Shown here piece by piece: positions 42,066 through 51,729 of a stretch of DNA of 64,000 nt. The stretch's first letter is position 1. Every line of letters starts with the position of its first letter. Where the stretch lies: contig JAGIAI010000016.1 in assembly GCA_017744935.1 (NCBI GenBank), forward strand, positions 33,475 through 97,474, given 5' to 3'. Source of the stretch: Variovorax sp. (GTDB taxonomy: Bacteria; Pseudomonadota; Gammaproteobacteria; Burkholderiales; Burkholderiaceae_C). Made by a program: the position numbers and the translations under genes. The notes beneath the pieces are model-generated. The model was not told where the DNA came from. It ran no database searches and saw only the letters and a list, made by a program, of their open reading frames with translations.

Positions 42066-43007
42066 ATGAAAGTCCCTTCTCTCATCGATCGGCGCTGGAT
42101 GCAGCGCCTGATTCCTGTCGTCGTCACGTGCGCCGTCGTGGCCGCCTCGGTATGGGCCGGCTTGCGCCTGTGGGACCACTACGAGCTCGCACCGTGGACG
42201 CGTGACGGTCGCGTGCGCGCCAACGTCGTGCAGATCGCGCCCGATGTGTCCGGGCTGGTGACCGCCGTGTCCATCCAGGACAACGAACCTGTCAAGGCCG
42301 GCGCCCTACTCTTCGAAGTCGATCCCGCACGCTACCGGCTCGCCGTGCGCCAGGCAGAGGTCGCGCTGGCCGCACAACGGACCACGCTCGCGCAAGCCCG
42401 GCGTGAAGACGGCCGCAATGCCGGCCTGGGAACACTGATCTCGCAAGAGGTGCGCGAGCAGGCGCGCACGCGTGTCGAACAGGCGCATGCCGCAGTGGCG
42501 CAGGCCGAGGTGTCCCTGGATTCCGCACGGCTCAATCTGGCGCGGGCCTCGGTGCGTGCGCCCACTGACGGCCTCGTGACCAATCTGGACATGCGGCAAG
42601 GCAGCTATGCCACCTCAGGCCGTCCGGCGCTTGCGCTGGTCGACGCGGCATCCTTCTATGTGGAGGGCTACTTCGAAGAGACCAAGCTGCCGCGCATCCG
42701 CACCGGCGACCGCGTGCGTGTCACCACGATGGGCGCAGGCACGCCGCTGGCGGGCACTGTGGAGAGCTTTGCCGCCGGCATCGCCGATCGGGATCGCTCG
42801 ACCAGCGCCAACCTGCTGCCGAGCGTCAACCCGACGTTCAACTGGGTCCGGCTTGCACAGCGTGTTCCCGTCCGGATCAAGCTGGATCCGCTGCCCGAGG
42901 GAACCCATCTCGTTGCGGGGCAGACCGTGACGGTGCAGGTGATCGAGCAAGGTCGCGGTGGGGACGAAGCATCTGCAGGGCTTCTACAGCTCGTGAGGAA
43001 GGGATGA
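42066..43007 (+). CDS. HlyD/AaeA-type membrane fusion protein
   Basis: 313 residues from the ATG at 42066. One N-terminal helix (LIPVVVTCAVVAASVWAGL), then the biotinyl-lipoyl half (TRDGRVRANVVQIAPDVSGL, DNEPVKAGALLFEVDP), a short helical hairpin (about 95-165) and the second lipoyl half (LARASVRAPTDGLVTNLDM), then a beta-barrel (YVEGYFEETKLPRI). It bridges the inner-membrane pump and the outer-membrane channel. It overlaps the NodT gene by four bases. Confidence 0.93.
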   Translation: MKVPSLIDRRWMQRLIPVVVTCAVVAASVWAGLRLWDHYELAPWTRDGRVRANVVQIAPDVSGLVTAVSIQDNEPVKAGALLFEVDPARYRLAVRQAEVALAAQRTTLAQARREDGRNAGLGTLISQEVREQARTRVEQAHAAVAQAEVSLDSARLNLARASVRAPTDGLVTNLDMRQGSYATSGRPALALVDAASFYVEGYFEETKLPRIRTGDRVRVTTMGAGTPLAGTVESFAAGIADRDRSTSANLLPSVNPTFNWVRLAQRVPVRIKLDPLPEGTHLVAGQTVTVQVIEQGRGGDEASAGLLQLVRKG

Positions 43008-44485
43008 GCGTCGTGCCAGTTCGCCTTGGCCGCGCCTCGCGGCCCCTGAGTCTGTGCGCAATTTCCGCAGCGACCGTGCTTCTGGCGGCATGCACGACCG
43101 TCGGGCCCGACTATCGGCAGCCTGACGATGCCATTGCTGCAAAGCCGGAAGCCGCGGCGCCGTTCGAAGGCACCCGATCGTCGCGACGATCATCCGATGC
43201 GCCTTCGGCACAACCCTATTCGCAGGGCCCGCTGCCGGCGCACTGGTGGCGGCTGTACAACGACCCATTGCTCGACCGCCTGGTGGAGCAGGCATTGGCG
43301 GGCAACACCGACTTGCGCCAGGCCGCGGCCAATCTGGAGCGCGTCGAAGCACTGGAGACGGAAGTCAACGGTGCCAGCAAGCCCGTCATCGGCGTGAACG
43401 GCGGGCCTTCGTATGGTCATGTCTCGGGGCTGTCGCTGTTGCAGCCCGGCTATCAGCCGCCCAACGCCTTTCACTACAGCCTGGGCGGTGCGGTGTCGTA
43501 CCAGATTGATCTTTTCGGCCAGCTCCGTCGCGCAAGCGAGGCGGCGCATGCGAGTACCGAGTCCGCATCGGCAGCGCTGGACCTGGTTCGGGTCAGTGTC
43601 GCAGCCAGCACGGCACGCGCCTATGCCGACGTCTGCTCCCTCGGTCTGCGCCTGCAAAGCGCGCGCAAGTCCGCGGAACTGCAGCAGGAGGCCGTGGACG
43701 CATCGCAGCGGCTCCAGCAGGCGGGACGCGTGAGCGCCATCGATGTATCGCGTGCGAAAAGCCAGGCGCAGCAACTGCTCGCCGCCCTGCCGCCGCTGCA
43801 GGCACAGCGCGAAGGAGCGGTGTACCGCCTCGCGGTGCTGACGGGAACGCCTCCGCAAGGCTTCTCCAGGGAAGTGACCGAGTGCGTTGCACCGCCCCAA
43901 GTGGCCGGTGCGGTGCCGGTGGGCGATGGCGCCGGGATGCTGCGTCGCCGGCCGGACGTCCGGCAGGCGGAACGTGACCTTGCAGCCTCCACGGCGCGCA
44001 TCGGCGTGGCGGTGGCCGACCGCTATCCCAGGATCACACTGGGACTTGCGGCGTCCTCGGTCGGCCCGGCCAATGACTTCGGCCACCAGGACACGTTCGC
44101 GTGGAGTCTCGGGCCGCTGATCTCGTGGACATTGCCCAACAACGGCATCGTGGATGCGCGAATTGCGCAGGCCGAAGCCGGCACACGCCTGGCGGCCGCG
44201 AAGTTCGACGGCACGGTGCTGACAGCGTTGCGGGAAACCGAAACGGCACTCAGCGCATACGCACACGAACTCGATCGCCATGCATCGCTGCAGGCTTCGC
44301 GCGACGAAGCTTCGACGGTCGCAGAGCAGGCTCGCCAGATGTATCAAAGCGGCAAGGTCGGCTACCTCGATGCGCTCGACGCCGAGCGCTCGCTGGCCTC
44401 CAGCGAAGCAGCGCTCGCGGCATCGGATGCCGAGCTGGTAACGGATCAGGTCACCCTGTTCCTGGCTCTTGGCGGGGGATGGTAG
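43004..44485 (+). CDS. NodT-type outer membrane efflux lipoprotein
   Basis: 493 residues. The lipobox is LLAACTTVGPDY, and the two TolC-like repeats follow (LLDRLVEQALAGNTDLRQAA; LLRRRPDVRQAERDLAAS), with long helices and YQSGKVGYLDALDAERSLAS in the second. It forms the exit duct of the FUSC/HlyD efflux system. The N-terminal region before PAHWWRLYNDPLLD is somewhat longer and Ser/Arg-rich. End of the operon that starts at the second MarR. Confidence 0.93.
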   Translation: MSVVPVRLGRASRPLSLCAISAATVLLAACTTVGPDYRQPDDAIAAKPEAAAPFEGTRSSRRSSDAPSAQPYSQGPLPAHWWRLYNDPLLDRLVEQALAGNTDLRQAAANLERVEALETEVNGASKPVIGVNGGPSYGHVSGLSLLQPGYQPPNAFHYSLGGAVSYQIDLFGQLRRASEAAHASTESASAALDLVRVSVAASTARAYADVCSLGLRLQSARKSAELQQEAVDASQRLQQAGRVSAIDVSRAKSQAQQLLAALPPLQAQREGAVYRLAVLTGTPPQGFSREVTECVAPPQVAGAVPVGDGAGMLRRRPDVRQAERDLAASTARIGVAVADRYPRITLGLAASSVGPANDFGHQDTFAWSLGPLISWTLPNNGIVDARIAQAEAGTRLAAAKFDGTVLTALRETETALSAYAHELDRHASLQASRDEASTVAEQARQMYQSGKVGYLDALDAERSLASSEAALAASDAELVTDQVTLFLALGGGW

Positions 44486-44504
44486 GAACGCACCCGCAGC
44501 ACGA

Positions 44505-45077
44505 TCACAGGACGAATGGCACCAATGCCGCAACACGCTGGCTGTAGGCCACGTACTTCTCGCCGAACTGGTCGCGCATCCAACGTTCCTCCATGCGCAG
44601 CTTTCGCCACAGGGCCAGGGCGGCCAGCGGCACTGCAACCACGCCCACGAGGGTGCCTCGAGCGATCGCAGTGCCGACAAATGCCAGCAGCAGGCCGGTG
44701 TAGATCGGATGTCGCACGAGGCTGTACGGGCCCGTGGTGACGAGTTCGTGGTCTTGCTTGAGCGTGACGATGCCGCTCCAGTTTCTGCCCAGGTAGGCTC
44801 GCGCCCAGACGCTGAACAGCAGCCCCGCCAGGGTCAGCGCTGCGCCGACCCAGAAGGCCCACGCAGCGCGAGGAACGATGCGGATGCCGAGCAACGGGAT
44901 GGGCGCGACAGGAAGCCACAGCAGGCCGAGGGCCAGCGCGAGGGGAACGATGTGCAGGAGCCACGAGCGAACCGATTCCTGCCGCACGGTGAGCTTGGCC
45001 CCCCGCGACGCGATCAACCAGTACACCGCCCATATAAACCACAGGGCCGTGATCGCGTGTCGGTACACAAAGGTCAT
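44505..45077 (-). CDS. isoprenylcysteine methyltransferase-like membrane protein (second copy)
   Basis: 190 residues, about five helices, with the ICMT signature HELVTTGPYSLVRHPIYTGL and EERWMRDQFGEKYVAYSQRV near the end. It is a distant paralog of the gene at 22157-22723. The start is uncertain: the ATG at 45077 directly precedes the first helix, while an in-frame ATG at 45179 (MDELRAPSVFEAP) would add 34 soluble residues. It is convergent with the NodT gene. Confidence 0.85.
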   Translation of the reverse strand: MTFVYRHAITALWFIWAVYWLIASRGAKLTVRQESVRSWLLHIVPLALALGLLWLPVAPIPLLGIRIVPRAAWAFWVGAALTLAGLLFSVWARAYLGRNWSGIVTLKQDHELVTTGPYSLVRHPIYTGLLLAFVGTAIARGTLVGVVAVPLAALALWRKLRMEERWMRDQFGEKYVAYSQRVAALVPFVL

Positions 45078-45305
45078 GGGACAACGCTCAGAGTCAGCGA
45101 TGCGCCGCAGCGCCTCCAGCGTGAAGGACCGGCGAGTCGCCGGTGCCTCGAAGACACTCGGCGCTCGCAACTCGTCCATGGCCTCGCGGCCGCAATTGCC
45201 ATTGCTTAACGGCAGGATTTTGCGCGAAAGCTGTCCGAACTTCCACCAGGAAAAAGGTCGAATTGGTCTATCCTTTCCTCCCCATCGTCCACAGGAGGGC
45301 GCGAA

Positions 45306-45959
45306 ATGACCGATCCCACGGCGCCGACGGAGAACGCTGCCTCCGCTCCACTTGAAGCGCAGGCCGACGAACAATCGCTCCGCGAGCGGGTGCGCGAACT
45401 TACCGCGCAGATGTTGGCGGGCGGTCGCCTCGACACCGAGGGCGTCAAGGAAATCGTGCGGGCGATGAGCGGCGGTGTGCCGACGCCGCCCCTCGAAGGC
45501 GAGCAGGCACGCGAGGCGTTCGCGGAGGCGATCCGCGGCCTCGACGAGGCGCTGCACGCTTCCTCGATGGCGACCCATGAGGCGCTGCAGGCACTGGTGA
45601 CTCGCGGCAAGGAGTTTTCCGATAACGATCTGAAGAATGCTTTCGCGGCCCTTCAGACACTGCAGCAGGACTACGTCGCGGTCGCCAGCCGGATTGCCGA
45701 TGCGACCACCGGCAACCTGAGGCGTGAACTCGTCGAACTCTCGTTGCATGCGCAGCGTATCGGCGCCGATGCGAGCGTGCGCTTCGCACAGGTCATGAGC
45801 GAATTCGCCAATCGCGTCGGCTCGTATCGCGGGGGATCGGTGCCCGGGATCGATTCGGTGCGCCAGTACGGCGCCCACATCACGATGCTTACCAGCGGGC
45901 TGCTCGCCGGTTTCGCAGACGCGCTCCGCCAGCAGTCAGAAACCCGGAAAGAGAAGTAG
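45306..45959 (+). CDS. DUF6781-like helical protein beside the UbiB kinase
   Basis: 217 residues, AGGAGG just upstream. Largely helical with few aromatic residues, an acidic start (MTDPTAPTENAASAPLEAQ), and a long amphipathic middle (AFAALQTLQQDYVAVASRIA) ending in a possible hydrophobic helix (YGAHITMLTSGLLAGFADAL). I recall this as the DUF6781 family, function unknown. It ends three bases before the ABC1 kinase gene and should be co-translated with it, suggesting a partner role. Confidence 0.75.
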   Translation: MTDPTAPTENAASAPLEAQADEQSLRERVRELTAQMLAGGRLDTEGVKEIVRAMSGGVPTPPLEGEQAREAFAEAIRGLDEALHASSMATHEALQALVTRGKEFSDNDLKNAFAALQTLQQDYVAVASRIADATTGNLRRELVELSLHAQRIGADASVRFAQVMSEFANRVGSYRGGSVPGIDSVRQYGAHITMLTSGLLAGFADALRQQSETRKEK

Positions 45960-45962
45960 ATC

Positions 45963-47645
45963 GTGGGCGAGGCCAGCGCGGTGCGGGACCTGCCGCGCCT
46001 CCACGAGATCAGTCTGGTACTCATCCGCCACGGACTTGGCGATCTCGTCCGGCGGCTCGGTGTCGCTTCGCTCCTGGAACGCGCTGGCGAGATACTCCAT
46101 TGGGGCCAAGGCACCCACAGCGCGCAGCTCGAGCCGCAACAGCGACTTCGTCTCGCTCTCGAAGAACTCGGCCCCACTTTCATCAAGCTGGGGCAAATGC
46201 TCTCACTGCGCGAGGATCTGCTTGCGCCGAAGTGGACAACGGAACTCGCCCGCCTGCGCAGCAATGCGGCGCCGGTGCCGTTCGAACAGATCCTGCAGGT
46301 GATCGAGCAGTCGCTCGGCACTTCTTACGCAGAAGCCTTCGTCGACATCGAACAGGAACCGGCGGGGGCCGCCTCCATCGCGCAAGTCCATCGCGCGCGA
46401 TTGCACGACGGCCGAGCCGTCGTGTTGAAGGTTCGCCGTCCTGGCATCGAAGCCAAGGTAGAGGCCGACCTGCGGCTGCTGTCGAGTCTCGCGCAGTTCG
46501 TCGAAAAAGAAGTGCCGGAGGTGCGTCGCTATCAGCCAGTGCACGTCGTCGAGGAGTTTCGCCGCTCGACGATGCGTGAGCTCGATCTCGCGACCGAGGC
46601 GCACAACATCGAGCGCTTCGAGCGCAACTTCCGGGACCAGCCCCATGTGCTGATCCCGCACGTCTTCACGCAGTGGACCAGCGAAGCGATGAACGTGCAG
46701 GAGCACATCGACGGCATCAGCGCCGAGGACCCGGCCGCGGTGGAGCGTGCCGGACTCGATCTCAAGTTGCTCGCAGAGCGCGGCGTTGACAACGTGCTCA
46801 AGATGATCCTCGAAGATGGCTTCTTCCAGGCCGATCCGCACCCCGGCAACGTGATCTACCTTCCGGGCAATCGCATCGCGATGATCGACTTCGGGATGAC
46901 CGGCAGGCTGTCGATTGCGCGCCGCAGTCAGATCGTCAATCTGCTCGCCGGGATCACGCGCCGCGACAGCGAGCCGATGGTCGACGTGCTGCTTGACTGG
47001 GCCGGCGCCGAGGCGGTCGACGAAGACGGGCTCACCGCCGACATCGACGAACTCGTGGCCGACTACGGCGACCTGCCGATCAAGGACATGCGTGTCGGCG
47101 AATTGATCGGTCGAATCACGGCGATGCTGCGAACGCACGGCATCGTGCTGCCATCCGACCTCACGCTGATGTTCAAGGCGCTCATCACACTGGAAGGCTC
47201 CGGACGGAAATACGATCCGGAATTCGTGCTCGCCGAAAGGCTCAAGCCCTATGTCGAGCGCGCGCTCGCCCGGCGCTACACGCCGGCGGAATTGGGGCGC
47301 CGTGGCGGCGCGGGCATCGGGCAGTTTCTCGATCTGATGCGAGCCATGCCGCGTGACCTTGCGCGGCTGCTCAAGGACGCGCGCCGCGGCCGCCTGCGGA
47401 TGGATCTCGATCTGAGGCGGCTCGACAGCTTCGTGCGCAATCTCGATCGCACGATTAACCGCATCACCATCGGCATCATGACCGCCTCGGTGGTCATCGG
47501 CTCGTCGATCGTGATGACGGTCACCTCCGGTCCGCAAGTCTTCGGCATCCCGATCTTCACGGTGCTTGGCTCCTTCGGCTATCTGCTCGCGTTCGTGAAC
47601 AGCGTGTGGGTCGTTCTGTCGATCTGGCGTACGCGATCGCGCTGA
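45963..47645 (+). CDS. ABC1/UbiB family atypical kinase
   Basis: 560 residues from a GTG start. The KxGQ motif (TFIKLGQMLSLR), the Ala-rich loop (AGAASIAQVHRARL), the VAIK-type lysine (VVLKVRRPG), the catalytic PHPGN (FQADPHPGNVIY) and DFG (MIDFGMTGRL) are all present. Two C-terminal membrane helices follow (near 500-550). UbiB-like proteins act in ubiquinone biosynthesis and lipid handling. E. coli UbiB lies in ubiE-ubiJ-ubiB; here the context differs, so this is probably an additional ABC1 paralog. Confidence 0.92.
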   Translation: MGEASAVRDLPRLHEISLVLIRHGLGDLVRRLGVASLLERAGEILHWGQGTHSAQLEPQQRLRLALEELGPTFIKLGQMLSLREDLLAPKWTTELARLRSNAAPVPFEQILQVIEQSLGTSYAEAFVDIEQEPAGAASIAQVHRARLHDGRAVVLKVRRPGIEAKVEADLRLLSSLAQFVEKEVPEVRRYQPVHVVEEFRRSTMRELDLATEAHNIERFERNFRDQPHVLIPHVFTQWTSEAMNVQEHIDGISAEDPAAVERAGLDLKLLAERGVDNVLKMILEDGFFQADPHPGNVIYLPGNRIAMIDFGMTGRLSIARRSQIVNLLAGITRRDSEPMVDVLLDWAGAEAVDEDGLTADIDELVADYGDLPIKDMRVGELIGRITAMLRTHGIVLPSDLTLMFKALITLEGSGRKYDPEFVLAERLKPYVERALARRYTPAELGRRGGAGIGQFLDLMRAMPRDLARLLKDARRGRLRMDLDLRRLDSFVRNLDRTINRITIGIMTASVVIGSSIVMTVTSGPQVFGIPIFTVLGSFGYLLAFVNSVWVVLSIWRTRSR

Positions 47646-47654
47646 GAGGGCCGG

Positions 47655-48599
47655 TCACGCCCGACGCTCCAGGACCTCAAGCGTTGGACGATCGCCCCCG
47701 GCCTTGCCGGTGATCGGGGGCTTCGGCAGCGTTGCGTCGCCCGGCTCGATCACGAAGTGATGGTCCAGTGAATACCAGGGCCCGGACACATCGTCGGCGG
47801 GGGCCGGTTCGTCGGAGTGCAATACATACTGGCCGACAAGCGCTCGCGTGACGCCGAACTGCACATCGGTCTCGAGATTCGGGTCATCGCTCGAATAGAC
47901 CTGTGAGAACTGCGTCTTGAAGCCGGGCTTGTGAATCATGAAGTGGACGTGCGCGGGCCGCATGTTGTGGCGGCCCTGTGCGCGAAGCAGCGCGCCCACG
48001 GGCCCGCTCAGCGGGATGGGATAGCCCGCAGGCTTGACGCTTCGAAACGAGATCTGCCCGTTGGCATCGGTCGTGAACTTGCCTCTCAGGTTCATGTCTC
48101 CTTGCTCAGGGTCCTGGTTCTCGTAGAAGCCTTCACTCGACGTGTGCCAGACGTCGACCTCGGCATTGGGGACAGCACGGCCCGCCTGATCGCGCACCCA
48201 CGCATTGACGAAGATCGGCGTTCCTGGGGTCGGCGAACGAACGATCGACCCACCATTGGCTGTGGCCGGCGAACCCATCCGCCAGAACGGCCCCATCAGG
48301 TTGGCGGTGGTTTCGGTCTGGCCTCGATCGCCGTTGTTCAAGAGGCAGACCAGCGACGAGATGCCCAGCGACCCGGAAATCAGGACCACCTCGTTGTGCG
48401 ACGCCGTGGTCAGCTGGCCCAGCTTGGCGATCACCGCGCAGGTCTTGTGGAACTCGACCTCGGTCAGCTTCGCTTCGCGCACGAATGCGTGAAGGTGACG
48501 GACCGCCACCGCCATGATCTCCTTGAAGCGGGGATCCTGGGCACGCTCCAATTCAGCCAGCACCGCTTTCGTCACGTCTTCCTGGGACTCGATGATCAT
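47655..48599 (-). CDS. intradiol ring-cleavage dioxygenase (hydroxyquinol/catechol 1,2-dioxygenase)
   Basis: 314 residues. The N-terminal helical dimerisation domain (ALLE-type; VRHLHAFVREAKLTEVEF) precedes the catalytic beta-sandwich. The Fe(III) ligands are visible: Tyr in SEGFYENQD, Tyr in PAGYPIPLSG and two His in RPAHVHFMIHKPG. Length and the FYENQDP block favour hydroxyquinol 1,2-dioxygenase over catechol enzymes. No maleylacetate reductase is adjacent. It cleaves the ring between two vicinal hydroxyls. Confidence 0.88.
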   Translation of the reverse strand: MIIESQEDVTKAVLAELERAQDPRFKEIMAVAVRHLHAFVREAKLTEVEFHKTCAVIAKLGQLTTASHNEVVLISGSLGISSLVCLLNNGDRGQTETTANLMGPFWRMGSPATANGGSIVRSPTPGTPIFVNAWVRDQAGRAVPNAEVDVWHTSSEGFYENQDPEQGDMNLRGKFTTDANGQISFRSVKPAGYPIPLSGPVGALLRAQGRHNMRPAHVHFMIHKPGFKTQFSQVYSSDDPNLETDVQFGVTRALVGQYVLHSDEPAPADDVSGPWYSLDHHFVIEPGDATLPKPPITGKAGGDRPTLEVLERRA

Positions 48600-48683
48600 G
48601 CTTCTGTCTCCTGACCGGGTCTCCGAGTGGCCCGGCGTGCCCCTATCTTGAACGTTGCACGCGATGCGGCCAATGCCTCCCGT

Positions 48684-49124
48684 CTACCGCGGGGTTCCGT
48701 CCAGGGTCTTCGCGCAGACCTCATGCCATGCGACTGCATCCATTGGCATTGCCAAAGCCCAGTCAAGCTTGCCCGAGATCGATGGATGCGCCGCAAAGCC
48801 CAGGAACTGGGACTTCTTCCTGAAGAGCCCCTTGCTTCTCGTCAGTCGAACGCCCCCTGTCATCAGGTTCGTATCTCGCCAGTACCTGGAATTCATCAAG
48901 CTCTTGAATTCGTCGTAGCTGGAGGCGGCGTGATGAACACCACCGACCAGGACGTCCAGCTTCTCGACGTTGCCGCGAGGTCTCTGAAAGAAGATGTCGC
49001 CGAATGCCGAGGCGCCGATGGGGACAAGAGGGCCGGCGATGGTTTTGGGCCACAGAGCAAGCAAGCGCCTGAAGTCCATGTGAGAGGCTTCGGTAAAGAG
49101 GTCAGACCATGAAGGGTGGCTCAT
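48684..49124 (-). CDS. Tdi1/DUF1851-like protein, possible toxin immunity protein
   Basis: 146 residues. Blocks such as IAGPLVPIGASAFGDIFFQR and QFLGFAAHPSISGKLDW recall the C-terminal domain of T6SS immunity protein Tdi1 (DUF1851; GAD-like N-terminal half). The start at 49124 (MSHPSWSDLF) has no clear ribosome site and an open frame continues upstream, so the N-terminus is uncertain. No cognate toxin or VgrG is near. It lies 84 bases downstream-facing of the dioxygenase start. Confidence 0.5.
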   Translation of the reverse strand: MSHPSWSDLFTEASHMDFRRLLALWPKTIAGPLVPIGASAFGDIFFQRPRGNVEKLDVLVGGVHHAASSYDEFKSLMNSRYWRDTNLMTGGVRLTRSKGLFRKKSQFLGFAAHPSISGKLDWALAMPMDAVAWHEVCAKTLDGTPR

Positions 49125-49279
49125 TCGTGCGTGTCGCAAACGTTCATCCGGCTGAAGCGAGTGTGATGATATGGATAGCGCGCGCATCGGACACCAAGAC
49201 GTACGGGATAGCTCTTGCAGCCAGGCCTTGATTGCCCCGCCGCGCTGTCGGATCATCTGACCGGCTTCGATGCATCCAA

Positions 49280-50461
49280 ATGAACGCCGACGTTCCTGAT
49301 CGAGCGAACGTCTCTGCAAGCTTCTTTGCGGAGTTGCCCCTGCTCGCGAGTGCGAGCAATACCTTTGACGCGCACCAGTATCGACCTGCACCCGACGACT
49401 GGGCGCTCGTAGTGACCGATGTCGTCGATTCCACGGTCGCCGTCGAAAAAGGGCTTCACAAATCGGTGAACTTCGTGGCCGCCATGGGCATAGCAGGTCT
49501 ACGCAACCTTTGTGCGCCGATCCGAATTCCGTTTCTCTTCGGCGGGGATGGCGCGGTCGTGCTCGTCCCTCCGACAAAGATCGAGGAGGCCCGCGTCGAG
49601 CTTGCGCGCGTTCGAAGGCAGGCGGCGGAAGACTTCGGCCTCAGTTTGCGCGTGGGCATGGTGCCGGTGGAGGTCTTGCGGCGCTTTGGGTGCGACGTCC
49701 TGGTTGGCAGGTTCGAGCCGACGCCCGGAAACAGCTTCGGCGTGTTCCTGGGTGGCGGCGTCGGGCTGCTCGACGCTGCCGTGAAGGGACGCGGAAACAG
49801 CGAACTGGCCCAACTGTGCGTCATCCCCGAAGCGCTGGACGACGGGCAGCCAGTCAACCTTGAAGGCTTGTCGTGTCGGTGGGACACGCTGCATTCGAGC
49901 CGCGGAACGATCCTGACGCTGATCGTCTGCGGGTCGGATGATCTTGGCGCGGTGCACGCCGAGATCATGCGTGTGGCCGGACCGGAGACGCAGGCGAACC
50001 CTGTCAGTCTGGCCACCTTGCGCGCGCGCTGGCCGCCCAAAGGTTTCACATTGGAAGCACGGGCGCGCCGCCGCGGAGGCTCCCTGATTGCATGGTGCGC
50101 GCGCGTGCTGGCGGAGACCCTCCTGGCTCGCCTGGTTCTGGCTCGCGGCAAGCCGATCGGAAACTTCGACCCGGAACGCTATCGCCGCGAGATCGTCACG
50201 AACACCGACTTCTGCAAGCACGACGAGACGCTCTGCCTTGTCATCGACTGTCCGAATGCCTGCGTCGATGCCGTTCGGCGTTACCTGTCCGACAAGGCGC
50301 AGGCAGGAGGCCTGCGTTACGGCATCCACTGCTCGGATACCGCACTGATGACCTGCCTGGTGCTGTCGCCTTCCGACAGTCTTCACGTGCACTTCGTGGA
50401 TGGCGGTGGGGGCGGCTACACGAGCGCCTCAAAGGGCCTCAAAGGACGCGCGAAAGTCTGA
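49280..50461 (+). CDS. DUF3095 (adenylate-cyclase-like) protein
   Basis: 393 residues from the ATG at 49280. The N-terminal part DWALVVTDVVDSTVAVEKGL followed by FLFGGDGAVVLVP resembles a class III nucleotide cyclase (metal-binding Asp, then GGDG), the design of DUF3095. The C-terminal part (SDTALMTCLVLSPSDSLHVH) is also typical. Whether it makes cyclic AMP is not known; the transition-state residues are not evident. Divergent from the Tdi1-like gene. Confidence 0.8.
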   Translation: MNADVPDRANVSASFFAELPLLASASNTFDAHQYRPAPDDWALVVTDVVDSTVAVEKGLHKSVNFVAAMGIAGLRNLCAPIRIPFLFGGDGAVVLVPPTKIEEARVELARVRRQAAEDFGLSLRVGMVPVEVLRRFGCDVLVGRFEPTPGNSFGVFLGGGVGLLDAAVKGRGNSELAQLCVIPEALDDGQPVNLEGLSCRWDTLHSSRGTILTLIVCGSDDLGAVHAEIMRVAGPETQANPVSLATLRARWPPKGFTLEARARRRGGSLIAWCARVLAETLLARLVLARGKPIGNFDPERYRREIVTNTDFCKHDETLCLVIDCPNACVDAVRRYLSDKAQAGGLRYGIHCSDTALMTCLVLSPSDSLHVHFVDGGGGGYTSASKGLKGRAKV

Positions 50462-50472
50462 TCTGGCGCGCA

Positions 50473-51729
50473 CTACTCCGGATCGCAATGTCGCAAGGTG
50501 AAGAGCCCCACATCGACGCGACCGGCACGAAAGCCGGCTTCGCAATAGCAGAGGTAGTACTCCCAGAGCCTGCGGAACCGCGCATCGAACCCCATCGCTT
50601 CGATCGCTGGCCAGGCACGCATGAAGCGCTGCCGCCAATGCACGAGCGTCGTCGCGTAGCTCTCACCGAACGACTGCACCCGCTCGATGGCAAGGCCCGC
50701 GCGCCAGGCCTGCGCTTGCAGGGCGCCCCATGATGGGAGCATGCCCCCCGGAAAGATCAGGCGTTGAATGAAGTCGGCGCTCTCGCGATAGTGCTGAAAC
50801 TGGGTGTCGTCGATGGTGATGACCTGCAGCACCGCCAGGCCGCCCGGCTTCAGTCGCTGGCGCAGCGTGTCGAAATAGCCGGGCCAGAAGCGCTCGCCGA
50901 CCGCCTCCAGCATTTCGATGGAGACAATGCGGTCGTAGGTCCCGCGCACGTCGCGGTAGTCCCGCAACCGCAGGTCCAGCAGTGACTTCACGCCGTCTTT
51001 GGTGGCACGCAATCGGGCGTGCGCGAGTTGTTCGGTGGAAAGCGTCAGCCCGGTCACGTGCGCTCGGCGATCCCGTGCGAGCGCGATTGCCAGCGCGCCC
51101 CAGCCGCATCCGATCTCCAGCACCGACGCGTCCGCTGGGAGATCCAGCAGTTCGACGATGCGCGCCAGCTTGTTCGCCTGCGCCTCCTCGAGCGATTCGG
51201 CGCCGGAGCGCCACAGCGCGCTGGAATAGATCAGCTCGGGATCGAGCCACTGCGCATAGAACTCGTTGCCCAGGTCGTAGTGGAAGGAGATGTTCTCGCG
51301 ACTTCCGCGCCGCGTGTTGCGGCGCATGAGATGCCGCAGTCGATCGATGCCGCGCATCGCCTTCGATCCCCTGATCGCAGCCATCCAGTGCGACTCGTTG
51401 CGCAAGGCCAGCAGCAGCAGGGCCGTCAGGTCCGGGGTCGACCAGTCTGCGTCGCGATAGGACCTCGCGAAACCGATGTCGCCTTGCAGCACCAGCCGCA
51501 GCAATGGGCGCCACCGATGCAACACCACAGTGACGTGCGGGCCTGCGAGCATGCCGCGGCCCTCGATACGACTGCCGTCGGGCAGCTCGACTGTCATTGC
51601 CCCTACGTGCAGCCGCTTCATCAGCCGTGCCACAAGCGACCGCAGCGGTTGCATTGCCGAGCCAGCGAAGCCACCGGACCGAGGGAAGAGCGTCGCAGGC
51701 GTTCCTTTCGATGGCATGGACGACGTCAT
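50473..51729 (-). CDS. cyclopropane-fatty-acyl-phospholipid synthase family methyltransferase
   Basis: 418 residues from the ATG at 51729, overlapping the DUF1365 stop. The CFA N-terminal domain (TVVLHRWRPLLRLVLQGDIG) leads to ISFHYDLGNEFYAQWLD and the SAM site VLEIGCGWGALAIALA, with QVITIDDTQF and FIFPGGMLPS near the end. It methylates membrane unsaturated fatty acids. In Rhodobacter, RpoE-ChrR-linked paralogs (UfaM/CfaA) serve in photo-oxidative stress; the linked sigma factor here fits that. Confidence 0.92.
   Translation of the reverse strand: MTSSMPSKGTPATLFPRSGGFAGSAMQPLRSLVARLMKRLHVGAMTVELPDGSRIEGRGMLAGPHVTVVLHRWRPLLRLVLQGDIGFARSYRDADWSTPDLTALLLLALRNESHWMAAIRGSKAMRGIDRLRHLMRRNTRRGSRENISFHYDLGNEFYAQWLDPELIYSSALWRSGAESLEEAQANKLARIVELLDLPADASVLEIGCGWGALAIALARDRRAHVTGLTLSTEQLAHARLRATKDGVKSLLDLRLRDYRDVRGTYDRIVSIEMLEAVGERFWPGYFDTLRQRLKPGGLAVLQVITIDDTQFQHYRESADFIQRLIFPGGMLPSWGALQAQAWRAGLAIERVQSFGESYATTLVHWRQRFMRAWPAIEAMGFDARFRRLWEYYLCYCEAGFRAGRVDVGLFTLRHCDPE

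Noticed and set aside
49125..49577. Upstream extension of the Tdi1-like frame
   Set aside because: The added residues are Arg/Ser/Pro-rich and unlike the rest; they lie over the control region of the DUF3095 gene.
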